A stretch of 31,670 bases of DNA from Nemertoderma westbladi (lineage: Eukaryota; Xenacoelomorpha; Nemertodermatida; Nemertodermatidae): the NCBI GenBank assembly GCA_032718475.1, contig JAUCBJ010007708.1, positions 1 through 31,670 on the forward strand, in the 5' to 3' direction. Every line of letters starts with the position of its first letter. Positions within the stretch are counted from its first letter, which is position 1. The position numbers were made by a program, and so were the translations under genes. This document shows, in pieces, positions 1 to 10,297 of the stretch. The notes under the pieces are model-generated. The model did not search any database, was not told the origin of the DNA, and saw only the letters and a list, made by a program, of their open reading frames with translations.

Positions 1-981
1 ACAATATTATTCACTTTCGGGGAATATTAACAGTTCCTTTAGGACGTGGCGCTCTATCTATATAAACAGAGTTATGACTTAAACTAATCACAACGATATG
101 GCTTAGTTATAATTCACATATATGGCGCATTCTTTAGGAAATGCTTCGTTATCAGTATCACCCGCACACAATGCTGCACAATACTGCACACTGATCTGCC
201 GATCTTCACTGATTTTAGTTACATATAAAAGGAACACGGACTGACTCATGTAGGGGCTATCAAATAACATTAGATTCACTTCAAACCACTTTAACATAAG
301 TCACAATCGTTATGTATAACCTTTCTCTCTTACCTTCAGTATATCAAGAATATTGGGTTTTCGGGGTTATTTATCGTTATTCCAAATATAATAATTCATC
401 AACCAAATTATGAAGTACAGACAGCAAATAGCAGTATAACAATATAAAGTATGCACAGTGTTACACAGTATGCAGTGTATGCAGTACTGCAGTATGCATT
501 GATTGCATTGAGTTAGGTTAGTCAAGTTAGATAACGGATATATGTCCTTATGATTAAGCCTACTAGTGTACGGCTAAAACAGTAAAGCACAAAATACTTC
601 CAAGCCGTTCTTTCTTTGGCTCAGGACTGAATGTAAACACTGCACATAGGCATTGCGTCATTTCTCGGAAATTTTCTGTACAAGGAGCCACAAAAACGCT
701 CTAATTGGCTGACTGAACTGAGAGACGCCGTAGAACAAAGGAAATCAACAGGTATGAATGTCAGCTGTTAACCGTAGTCATAGTAACTACTGTTCAAGAG
801 TAGCTATCACCCCTTTGCGTCACGAATTGCCATAGAATCATAAAATATGCCTTTCACAGTACACATACGGAGGAAATAGGTCTTAGATCCTCTAAAAACA
901 CCGATACAGCAATAATACGGTCTCTTACACTTATTAAATCAACTACAGAGTATTTTAATGTAAAAGATAATAAAAATAACG
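1..981. other. Gene-free left flank with small palindrome
   Basis: No reading frame here resembles a known protein. The only local structure is a cluster of related short words (CAGTATGCA, TGCAGTACTGCA) between about 448 and 500. It includes a perfect 12-base palindrome at 480-491. Otherwise this is AT-rich unique DNA leading into the retroelement relic. Confidence 0.5.
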
Positions 982-2310
982 GGGCAATTCAGCAAAGGCT
1001 TTTACAACTTTGCTCGATATGGTCTGTTTACAAAACATGGAACTGAACTCAAAGACGGAGCACGAATCCTCGGGGTATATGTTTCCAATGGGAAATGGCA
1101 GCGCGATGCATCAGTTCCCAACCCCGAGAATATTAATAAAAAGATTACTCATAGGAAACTCTTGTCCATTGTTGGTATTCTGCGAGGGAATTATTTGATT
1201 GGAGGATGGTTAAGGGTCGCGCTGAGTTGGCTACAATGCCAGGCAGCCTCCAGTACATATGAATATAATACCTACTAATAGAAATTATAAAGTTTGTACA
1301 TTTCGATGACCCGGTAAAAGGTGAATGGCCAATCGTCACTGGCATTGAGGGCGATGTCTGGGTAGATGCTAGTAACCTAGCAACAGGGCTATGGTTCGAA
1401 TTGGAGGACGAACAGCAGAAGACGGGGCATGGCTACTGAAGGACTCAGATCCGGAGCACATAAACTCTGCAGAACTAACAGCTGTAATTCAAGGAGTTAA
1501 CATGGGCTTAGAATGGGGTCTAAGGAAACTGAAAGTATATACGGACTCAGCTCCAGTGTATGCCTGGGTCAAGTAGTCGATGCTTAATGACGAGCACCAG
1601 CTGCGCACGAATGGTTTATCCTAAATGCTAATTCGACGACGACTTGAAGTACTTAAAGACACCATTAAAGAACTTGAGTTGACAGTATCCATAGAACTCG
1701 TTCCATCAGCAAAAAACCGAGCTGACGTTCTAACCCGCGTTTTTAGGAAGTGGCTAAATGTCACTCACAAAGGTGAAGGAGACCCTTATAACCACAGCTA
1801 TTGGTGTAGATGAAACCAATGGATCAAATCAACCAATGGGCGAGGTTGATATCAAGGAACGAGCTACAAACTTACACAATATTGCTCACATTGGTGTTGA
1901 TCGCTTAGAGGACTTGTGCAAAATTGATAGAGAACTTAAAGGTGTTCAAATAAAGAAGGAGATATTAGCAGCAATATTATAAACCACTGCACTGAATGTC
2001 AGAGCATTGACCCTCCGCCAGTTAAAATGCCGACAGGAACTGCAAAGATGGAACTGCCCGGGGACCGCCTCTCAAATGATTTTATAGACTATAAATAAAG
2101 TAGCTATGTCACTATATTAGATTGCTGTTCAAATTTCACAATCTGGCATAAAGTTCCAAACAAATCAATAGATGGCGTCATTTCTAAACTACAGAGTGTG
2201 TTTATGGAATGGGGGCCACCCAAGGCGATACCTAGTACAGGCCGTGACACCGGAATTCTGGCCTCTGCTAGCGGAGGCCGACTTTTGAATGTCACAAAAC
2301 ATTTAAAATT
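982..2310 (+). pseudogene. Ty3/Gypsy-like retroelement pol relic (RT connection, RNase H, integrase)
   Basis: This is the 3' half of a retrotransposon polyprotein, which would copy element RNA into DNA and integrate it. The order of domains is readable across shifting frames. 982-1278 is the RT connection segment (ending near NYLIGGWLRVALSW). 1302-1430 and 1391-1576 form RNase H with acidic residues in VDAS, SAEL and YTDS. 1625-1755 carries RRRLEVL and ELVPSAKNRADVLTRV. 1860-2030 is an H2C2 zinc finger (HNIAHIGVDR, then CTECQSIDP). 1979-2310 is an integrase core (TILDCCSNFTIW, FMEWGPPKAI). Frames change near 1290, 1400, 1780 and 1979. In-frame stops lie at 1574, 1622 and 2096, so it is dead. 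RNase H followed by integrase is the Ty3 order. No LTRs, gag, protease or RT palm domain were found, so the copy is 5'-truncated or eroded. Confidence 0.85.
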
Positions 2311-2725
2311 TTGCATTATTATTCATTTTTTGTTATTATTTATTATTAATTTTATTTATTAGAATTTATTATTTATTGATATTTAAATTAGAATTTACAA
2401 ATATATAATTGATATAAAATATGTTATAGAATAAATTACAATATATTCAAAATACCTACTTATTATTAAGTAAACTAATACTGTAACGAAATGTAACAAA
2501 TATTTAAACGGAGGATAATTTTTTTATTTTACGATTTTGGGAAGATCTTCCATTTTTGGTAGGCTTTTTTAAATTTGCGCGATTGACTAATTTGGTATAA
2601 TTATTAAGAATAAGATTAGCTGAATGGAATATACCTTGGTTGTAAATAGCCTCGGAAAAAACATATCGGCAATGAAATTAAATGCATTCGATATTCGTTT
2701 ACTACAAAAATATCTCCTATTTTGC
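2311..2725. other. AT-rich spacer between two transposon relics
   Basis: Very AT-rich DNA, rich in TTATTATT and AATTTATT runs, lies between the integrase relic and the C-terminal end of the P-element transposase. It may include the 3' untranslated end of either element. I could not recognise an LTR or a P-type terminal inverted repeat in it. Confidence 0.5.
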
Positions 2726-4640
2726 TCAGGAATATACGTGAAAAAAAAGTATACAAAATATTGTTATAGTAAGCAGACTATCATTGAGAACTGAGAGTCC
2801 GCCCCTGTTTAGAGTGTCAAAATATCCAGATTGTGACGATGGGGTTTCAGTGTCAGGTGATTTGAACTGCGGCTGCCGCGAAGCGATATAGCCAGCAACA
2901 TACAGGGATGCAGATTGAGTATCCGAAGAACATTCTTCTGCCAAGAAACATAATGAGTCAATTACGGTAAGTTCCTCTTCCTTTAATGGCTCTGAACAAT
3001 TTTCTCAAAGATGACTTGGGCTACCTGAAGTAGTTGAACCCATTTGTCCAATAACAGCACGAACCATATCGATTCTGTTGGTTTCGAAAACTTGGCACAC
3101 GCTTATATCATAATTACATCCAACGCTGCGACGAAAGTGTGCAAAAAGTTATTCGATAAAATCATCACTAAACTGACCATATGCGACCAGTTCGTGCTTA
3201 TTAAGGTAGATTCGTTGTCACTAGGTGTTCAGCCAAGTCTACCATAGCCAAACAATTATGGCTTAATGTATCTGCAGTGTCTTGTGTGAGATAATGAGTT
3301 CGATTACGTATTTTTGGGGTTCTTAATTGTTGAGCTAAAACTGCGAGTTCCTTTAGAAATTGAATAGAAGGTGACATCATAAAGTCGATGGGTTTTCGAT
3401 CCGGATCTCGAGTTTTAAAATGTTCATATAGCCTTCTCACATTAGTTATTCTAAAGAATCGACAGAAGATATCTATGAATTTGGCCATTTCTTTCGAACT
3501 GAAGGATGAACCGCTATATGTCTGAAGTGCGGCTGAAGTTTGTTCAGAGAATATCTTAGTAACGAGACCAACCGTTTGTTTCTCTATGTCTGATGGTTTA
3601 ATAGCCGGTCCACTAAGTGTAGTTAAGTGAATTATCGAATCCTTATCACTGTTATATAGCGCAACAATATCATCCCATTTAGCTGAATGGATTGACCTAT
3701 TAGAGACATCTTCAATATCATTATCATACCACTCAATTGTTCCAGTTCTCTCCGTCACCCAATTATTTCGAACACACAATAAAAAATATTTATCAACTCC
3801 AGGAATTTCAGTAGTCACCCATGGTTTGTTTGGTTCAGTTTCAAAAAGTTTCATAAATTTCTGGTTGACTCGATTTCCATCCACAATACTGGCCAATGGG
3901 ATGCCTCCAGCAGCTACGACTTCCTTGCACATTTCTATCACTTCATTATAAAGGAATTCTGCATCTAATGCTGAAATGGGAGCAATTGCAGAACAATGTG
4001 TTTACCACTAAAGAGACATTGTGCTAGAACAGCCAAAATAGTACTAGCGAGACTATTGCTATCATCTACTGTACAGAATTACCGAATATATGGCCACCAT
4101 GGTAAACAATCAATGCTTTAACATAAACCTCGTCTATATGGAGAGTTATAGTCTTACAGCGATCATCCTGATTGCTAAGAAGCAGTTTAATAAGGTCCAC
4201 TTTACTCATCTTGTCAACACAGCTGGTAAGTCTTTGCAGAGTTCGAACATTAGAGACTCGCAGGACATTTCGTAATTCTTTATACAACGACCCTGACATC
4301 GCATACCAGTGGAAGGCTAGTATTATATCATCCACATCATAAACCTTTGTGTTCCTTGGAGCATTAACCAACTTTACTTGTCTTAAAAAAAACCTTAGTT
4401 TCCTTCTTTTCTCAGATAACTCTTCGCTGTTGGGAGGATTTAGGATAATATTGATGCGAGTTTCTACTTCATCAAGTTCCGATCAAAAAGAGAGACGATT
4501 CAATGAGTTTAAGAAAGGGAAATTTAGTTTTTCTAGTTTACAATATGCTTCTAATCTAACAGCAGATGAATGTATTAGGCGAGTCAATCTAGCCGAAAAA
4601 GGGGGTCAACCCATAACAAATTCGCAATTCACCCAAACCA
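2726..4640 (-). pseudogene. P-element (THAP9-like) transposase, catalytic body, broken
   Basis: This is the RNase H-fold body of a cut-and-paste P-superfamily transposase, read right to left. 4640-4372 carries a degenerate DNA-binding/coil segment with stops near 4480 and 4605. 4371-4066 ends in HIDEVYVK followed by a GG..FG motif, which is where the first catalytic Asp sits in the family. 3941-3201 (247 codons with stop) opens with a SIVDGNRVNQKFMKLF motif, the second Asp region, followed by the insertion domain. 3193-2726 holds SDDFIE, which resembles the family's D-x-x-E with the catalytic Glu, then a stop codon. The C-terminal signatures YVAGYIASR and YFDTLNRGGLS follow. Frames shift near 4070, 3995 and 3200, and another stop lies near 2995. 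The protein cannot be made. The DNA-binding exon is the THAP domain at 5623-6084. Confidence 0.85.
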
Positions 4641-5622
4641 TTTTTTTTTATTCTAAATTACCTTGTTAATACCCCCAAAAAAGTCTATAAAAATATATTA
4701 TGCGGATCACTTTCAATTTGCTGTTTCTTTCCTTAGCAACATGGATTTTACATAGCAACAAGGGGTCTAGTGGTGGCATTTTCTCCAAATTTGGTACAGA
4801 CAAACTTTACTCAAATGACTATCGATTGACAGAAGTATGCACTTCTATATAGTTACCAATTTAGTTTCCAGAGCAACGGAAATTTGTCTAATAATTTAAC
4901 CATTTTTAATACCAATTTTGCTGGTACAATATAAGGACCTTATTTACACAGCTTCTCTACTAAACGGGTGGATGTAACCTCGCCCATCGGATTTATCGAC
5001 TTCAAAAATGTATTTGTTATATGATAAACTATTGTGATTTTCAAACTAAAACAAATAAATAAATTACACCTAAAATCAATAGAGTAATCACAATTTAATT
5101 ATGTGAAAAATCTTCACTAACATTAATGGAAATTAAGAAATTTCCTTGCAGTGGAATTGTATAATTTTTTTACAACGGTGACCTTAATATATCGTAAAAT
5201 TTTTGATATATTTGAAAATTGGATGCGACTTCTAGTTTCCGAGATATAACAATTAATGTGTAACACGCCAGTGTAAATATTACTAATTTCCCATTGAATC
5301 ACAGCTTATTGTGAAATTAATTAAATTATTCTGGAACATCACCAATTTGCTACTTACTTTTCCCTGCTGTTCCTTTTGTTTGTCTTGTGTTATGCAAATT
5401 TACGCAGAATTTCCATGAATAAACATATGATCTGCAAAATAAAATCTTATAGACTTTTTTTTGGTCATTAATAAGGTAATACAGAATCCAAAATATGTGG
5501 TTCGGATTGATTGCGAAATACTTATGGGTTTTTTGCTAGATTGACTCGACTATATGGTAAAATATAGAGTCCAATCGTTTACACAATTCTGTTGTTCGGT
5601 GCTAAATAAACAGATAGTATTA
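4641..5622. other. Gap between THAP exon and transposase body, probable intron
   Basis: Nearly 1 kb of AT-rich DNA with no recognisable coding separates the two parts of the P-element transposase on the minus strand. An intron after the THAP exon would fit the gene organisation. An insertion or decay of intervening coding sequence would also fit. I could not fix splice sites with confidence. Confidence 0.4.
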
Positions 5623-6084
5623 TCATAAACGGAAAGGTGTGCTTTGTTTGCAAAACGTGTTTGCCTTAAAATTATCAACACTTACAGAATCCGTCTCTCG
5701 GAATCTCTTTAACTCCCGATCCTCCATGATAAGGCGGCGCTTTACCGCAGATGTTGTTACCGTTGAGCGCGGATTGGTTGGAGTTTTAGGAACAACAGAA
5801 TCTGGAGCACCCAGGAAGATACTCGGGGGTACAATTGGGATCGAAGCTCCTTCTGGAACTGTACTTCGTGGAACATCGACTGGCCAATGCAGTGCACAGA
5901 CACACACGTTGTTTGTTACATTGTGTATTATATTCGGAATTGCTTTCAACCACCATTCACGTTCTTTGGGGTTGGTAGGAAACCGGTACACAGGTATAGA
6001 CTCGGCAATACCGGTACCGGATTTAGATTTACTTCGATTCTGGTAGCCAGTCGAGCAATAACCTACAGAGCACTTTCGCGGCAT
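5623..6084 (-). pseudogene. THAP-domain exon of the P-element transposase
   Basis: The 153-codon frame begins with ATG and MPRKCSVGYCSTGY, a standard THAP opening. The C2CH zinc ligands are C5, C10, C63 and H66 (in VCALHWP). The invariant Trp/Pro positions fit W44 or W45 with P50, and SIF near residue 90 fits the end of the THAP fold (AVPTIF box). THAP domains bind DNA in P-element and THAP9 transposases. The tail from about residue 95 is Ser/Thr/Arg-rich and probably a linker with a nuclear localisation stretch (AVKRRL). The frame ends without transposase signatures, consistent with running into an intron. The exon itself is intact, but the downstream body at 2726-4640 is broken, so I call it part of a pseudogene. 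A domesticated stand-alone THAP gene is a less likely alternative. Confidence 0.8.
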
Positions 6085-6284
6085 CTCATCAACATATAAA
6101 ATTACAAATGTTTAATTATTAATATAATTACCGGTATGGTACCGGTATTAGACTGTTAGAATAGACTTTGCCTAGCCTGGCCTAAAGTTGGAAATATGAT
6201 GATCCCACTCACTACAGCACTAGCCACTAGCATACAGTGCATTTCACAGTACCTACTTCATTCATCGCTGAGTACCGGTATCAG
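6085..6284. other. Spacer with TACCGGTA palindromes
   Basis: This would be the 5' flank of the THAP exon. It holds three copies of the 8-base palindrome TACCGGTA at 6129-6136, 6140-6147 and 6273-6280. The last one directly abuts the 49-bp minisatellite. A fourth copy lies inside the THAP exon at 6009-6016. No promoter could be identified. Confidence 0.5.
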
Positions 6285-8194
6285 TTTGGTAATAAAAGTC
6301 GCGAATCATCAATGAGTAGAGATTTACCATCAGTTTTGGTAATAAAAGTCGCGAATCATCAATGAGTGGAGATTTACCATCAGTTTGGTAATAAAAGTCA
6401 CGAATCATCAATGAGTGGAGATTTACCATCAGTTTGGTAATAAAAGTCGCGAATCATCAATGAGTGGAGATTTACTATCAGTTTGGTAATAAAAGTCGCG
6501 AATCATCAATGAGTGGAGATTTACCATCAGTTTGGTAATAAAAGTCGCGAATCATCAATGAGTGGAGATTTACCATCAGTATGGTAATAAAAGTCGCGAA
6601 TCATCAATGAGTGGAGATTTACCATCAGTTTGGTAATAAAAGTCGCGAATCATCAATGAGTGGAGATTTACCATCAGTTTGGTAATAAAAGTCGCGAATC
6701 ATCAATAAGTGGAGATTTACCATCAGTTTGGTAATAAAAGTCGCGAATCATCAATGAGTGGAGATTTACCATCAGTTTGGTAATAAAAGTCGCGAATCAT
6801 CAATGAGTGGAGATTTACCATCAGTTCGGTAATAAGTCGCGAATCATCAATGAGTGGAGATTTACCATCAGTTTGGTAATAAAAGTCGCGAATCATCAAT
6901 GAGTGGAGATTTACCATCAGTTTGGTAATAAAAGTCGCGAATCATCAATGAGTAGAGATTTACCATCAGTTTTGGTAATAAAAGTCGCGAATCATCAATG
7001 AGTGGAGATTTACCATCAGTTTGGTAATAAAAGTCACGAATCATCAATGAGTGGAGATTTACCATCAGTTTGGTAATAAAAGTCGCGAATCATCAATGAG
7101 TGGAGATTTACTATCAGTTTGGTAATAAAAGTCGCGAATCATCAATGAGTGGAGATTTACCATCAGTTTGGTAATAAAAGTCGCGAATCATCAATGAGTA
7201 GAGATTTACCATCAGTTTTGGTAATAAAAGTCGCGAATCATCAATGAGTGGAGATTTACCATCAGTTTGGTAATAAAAGTCACGAATCATCAATGAGTGG
7301 AGATTTACTATCAGTTTGGTAATAAAAGTCGCGAATCATCAATGAGTGGAGATTTACCATCAGTTTGGTAATAAAAGTCGCGAATCATCAATGAGTAGAG
7401 ATTTACCATCAGTTTTGGTAATAAAAGTCGCGAATCATCAATGAGTGGAGATTTACCATCAGTTTGGTAATAAAAGTCACGAATCATCAATGAGTGGAGA
7501 TTTGCCATCAGTTTGGTAATAAAAGTCGCGAATCATCAATGAGTGGAGATTTACTATCAGTTTGGTAATAAAAGTCGCGAATCATCAATGAGTGGAGATT
7601 TACCATCAGTTTGGTAATAAAAGTCGCGAATCATCAATGAGTGGAGATTTACCATCAGTTTGGTAATAAAAGTCGCGAATCATCAATGAGTGGAGATTTA
7701 CCATCAGTTTGGTATTAAAAGTCGCGAATCATCAATGACTGGAGATTTACCATCAGTTTGGTAATAAAAGTCGCGAATCATCAATGAGTGGAGATTTACC
7801 ATCAGTTTGGTAATAAAAGTCGCGAATCATCAATGAATGGAGATTTACCCTCAGTTTGGTAATAAAAGTCGCTAATCATCAATGAGTGGAGATTTACCAT
7901 CAGTTTGGTAATAAAAGTCGCGAATCATCAATGAATGGAGATTTACTATCAGTTTGGTAATAAAAGTCGCTAATCATCAATGAGTGGAGATTTACCATCA
8001 GTTTGGTAATAAAAGTCGCGAATCATCAGTGAGTGGAGATTTACCATCAGTTTGGTAATAAAAGCCGCGAATCATCAAAGAGTGGAGATTTACCATCAGT
8101 TTGGTTATAAAAGTCGCAAATCATCAATGAGTGGCGATTTACCATCAGTTTGGTAATAAAAGTCGCGAATCATCAATTAATGGAGATTTACCAC
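6285..8194. repeat. Minisatellite, 49-bp unit, about 39 copies
   Basis: A head-to-tail array with a 49-base period. Recognisable parts of each unit are TTTGGTAATAAAAGTCGCGA, ATCATCAATGAGTGGAG and ATTTACCATCAG. Units carry a TCGCGA palindrome with two CpGs. Variants are rare point changes (GTCACG, GAGTAGAG, TTACTATC), one 3-base deletion near 6835, and single extra T bases. Divergence rises toward the right end (7850-8194), which is usual at array edges. Minus-strand open frames inside it are by-products of the repeat. Confidence 0.97.
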
Positions 8195-8980
8195 AGATTT
8201 CGATTTTTGTGAAGAAATTGATGACCTGTCGGAAACATTAAAGGATAATAACTGTTTGCGAATTTCAGCGTTCCGTATTTGTTACTATTATTATTACACG
8301 TTTGGGGTCATTAGATGTGAGCCAAAAATGAAATTAATTCTCATTTTCTCTTGCAATGCATATTACGGGTTTTTTATTATTACTTTTTAAATAAACTAAT
8401 CATTTATTTTACAATGAAAGCCACATTTTCGTTAATTATGTTTTGTATAGCGATCAAAGCCATATTGTTTTTAATTGTTTCTAGGCGACTGTGAAGAATT
8501 TGAAATGCATCCAATTATATTTGAAACCTTTTCAATTCAATTACTTTTTAGCATCCTACTGTATAATAATAAATTTAAATGTCGCAATTCAATTGTGGGG
8601 GTATTATTCTAGTTATTCTAGTATATTTACAGAATAGCATCATATTATTGTTGTTGCCTGATTTTTCCAGGTGCAAAAATGTCAAAAGCCAGCCAGAGAA
8701 ATACTGTCCCGGTTTCCTCAGACAACCAAGCTAACATGTCTGGTCGCGTTTCTTATTGTTATTGATATGATGGAATACTAGCTTGATTAAAGGATAAATA
8801 TATATCATATAAATAAAAGTAATATAAAAAAAAATAAATTAAATTAAAATTAAACAATATTAGTTTATTATAATAAAGATTATATATATATTAAAGAAAA
8901 TTATAAATAGAGTAGGCCTATATATACAATACATATCACAGGATGTTGTTTAGGATCGATGGAAAAGTTAGGCCTATACA
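8195..8980. other. AT-rich spacer between two minisatellites
   Basis: No coding sequence is seen. 8760-8930 is extremely AT-rich with near-homopolymeric A and TA tracts. Two copies of the palindrome TAGGCCTA lie at 8913-8920 and 8969-8976, the second just before the 41-bp array. Confidence 0.5.
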
Positions 8981-10297
8981 CTGGGATGGATCTATAATAC
9001 ATTGGATTAACACTCACACAGGTGGGATGGATCTCCAATACATTGGATTAACATTCACACAGGTGGGATGGATCTCCAATACATTGGATTAACACTCACA
9101 CAGGTGGGATGGATCTCCAATACATTGGATTAACACTCACACAGGTGGGATGGATCTCCAATACATTGGATTAACATTCACACAGGTGGGATGGATCTCC
9201 AATACATTGGATTAACACTCACACAGGTGGGATGGATCTCCAATACATTGGACTAACACTCACACAGGTGGGATGGATCTCCAATACATTGGATTAACAC
9301 TCACACAGGTGGGATGGATCTCCAATACATTGGATTAACACTCACACAGGTGGGATGGATCTCCAATACATTGGATTAACACTCACACGGGTGGGATGGA
9401 TCTCCAATACATTGGATTAACAGTCACACAGGTGGGATGGATCTCCAATACATTGGACTAACACTCACACAGGTGGGATGGATCTCCAATACATTGGATT
9501 AACACTCACACAGGTGGGATGGATCTCCAATACATTGGATTAACACTCACACAGGTGGGATGGATCTCCAATACATTGGATTAACACTCACACAGGTGGG
9601 ATGGATCTACAATACATTGGATTAACACTCACACAGGTGGGATGGATCTACAATACATTGGATTAACACTCACTCAGGTGGGATGGATCTCCAATACATT
9701 GGATTAACACTCACACAGGTGGGATGGATCTACAATACATTGGATTAACACTCACTCAGGTGGGATGGATCTCCAATACATTGGATTAACACTCACACAG
9801 GTGGGATGGATCTCTAATACATTGGATTAACACTCACACAGGTGGGATGGATCTACAATACATTGGATTAACACTCACTCAGGTGGGATGGATCTCCAAT
9901 ACATTGGATTAACACTCACACAGGTGGGATGGATCTCCAATACATTGGATTAACACTCACACAGGTGGGATGGATCTCCAATACATTGGATTAACACTCA
10001 CACAGGTGGGATGGATCTCCAATACATTGGATTAACACTCACACAGGTGGGATGGATCTCCAATACATTGGATTAACACTCACACAGGTGGGATGGATCT
10101 CCAATACATTGGATTGACACTCACACAAGTGGGATGGATCTCCAATACATTGGATTAACCCTCACACAGGTGGGAGGATGGATCTTCAATACATTGGATT
10201 AACGCTCACACAGGTGGGATGGATCTCCAATACATTGGATTAACACTCACACAGGTGGGATGGATCTCCAATACATTGGATTAACACTCACACAGGT
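8981..10297. repeat. Minisatellite, 41-bp unit, about 32 copies
   Basis: A very homogeneous array with a 41-base period. Parts of the unit are ACAGGTGGGATGGATCTCC, AATACATTGGATTAAC and ACTCAC. Common variants are ATCTAC for ATCTCC and CACTCAGG for CACACAGG. These two variants recur together between 9600 and 9890, showing that blocks were copied. One unit near 10175 has a 3-base insertion. The homogeneity suggests recent expansion. Confidence 0.97.

Noticed and set aside
3044-3247. Plus-strand frame of 67 codons within the transposase region
   Set aside because: It lies opposite the P-element transposase coding strand, which carries the recognisable motifs.
5639-6099. Plus-strand frames opposite the THAP exon
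   Set aside because: The minus-strand THAP motif explains the openness, and the plus-strand translations show no known motif.
6723-7508. Minus-strand frames of 64-65 codons in the 49-bp array
   Set aside because: They are short, identical because of the repeat, and have no unique sequence.
6285-8194. CRISPR array
   Set aside because: The whole 49-bp unit repeats with no variable spacers, and the context is an animal genome.
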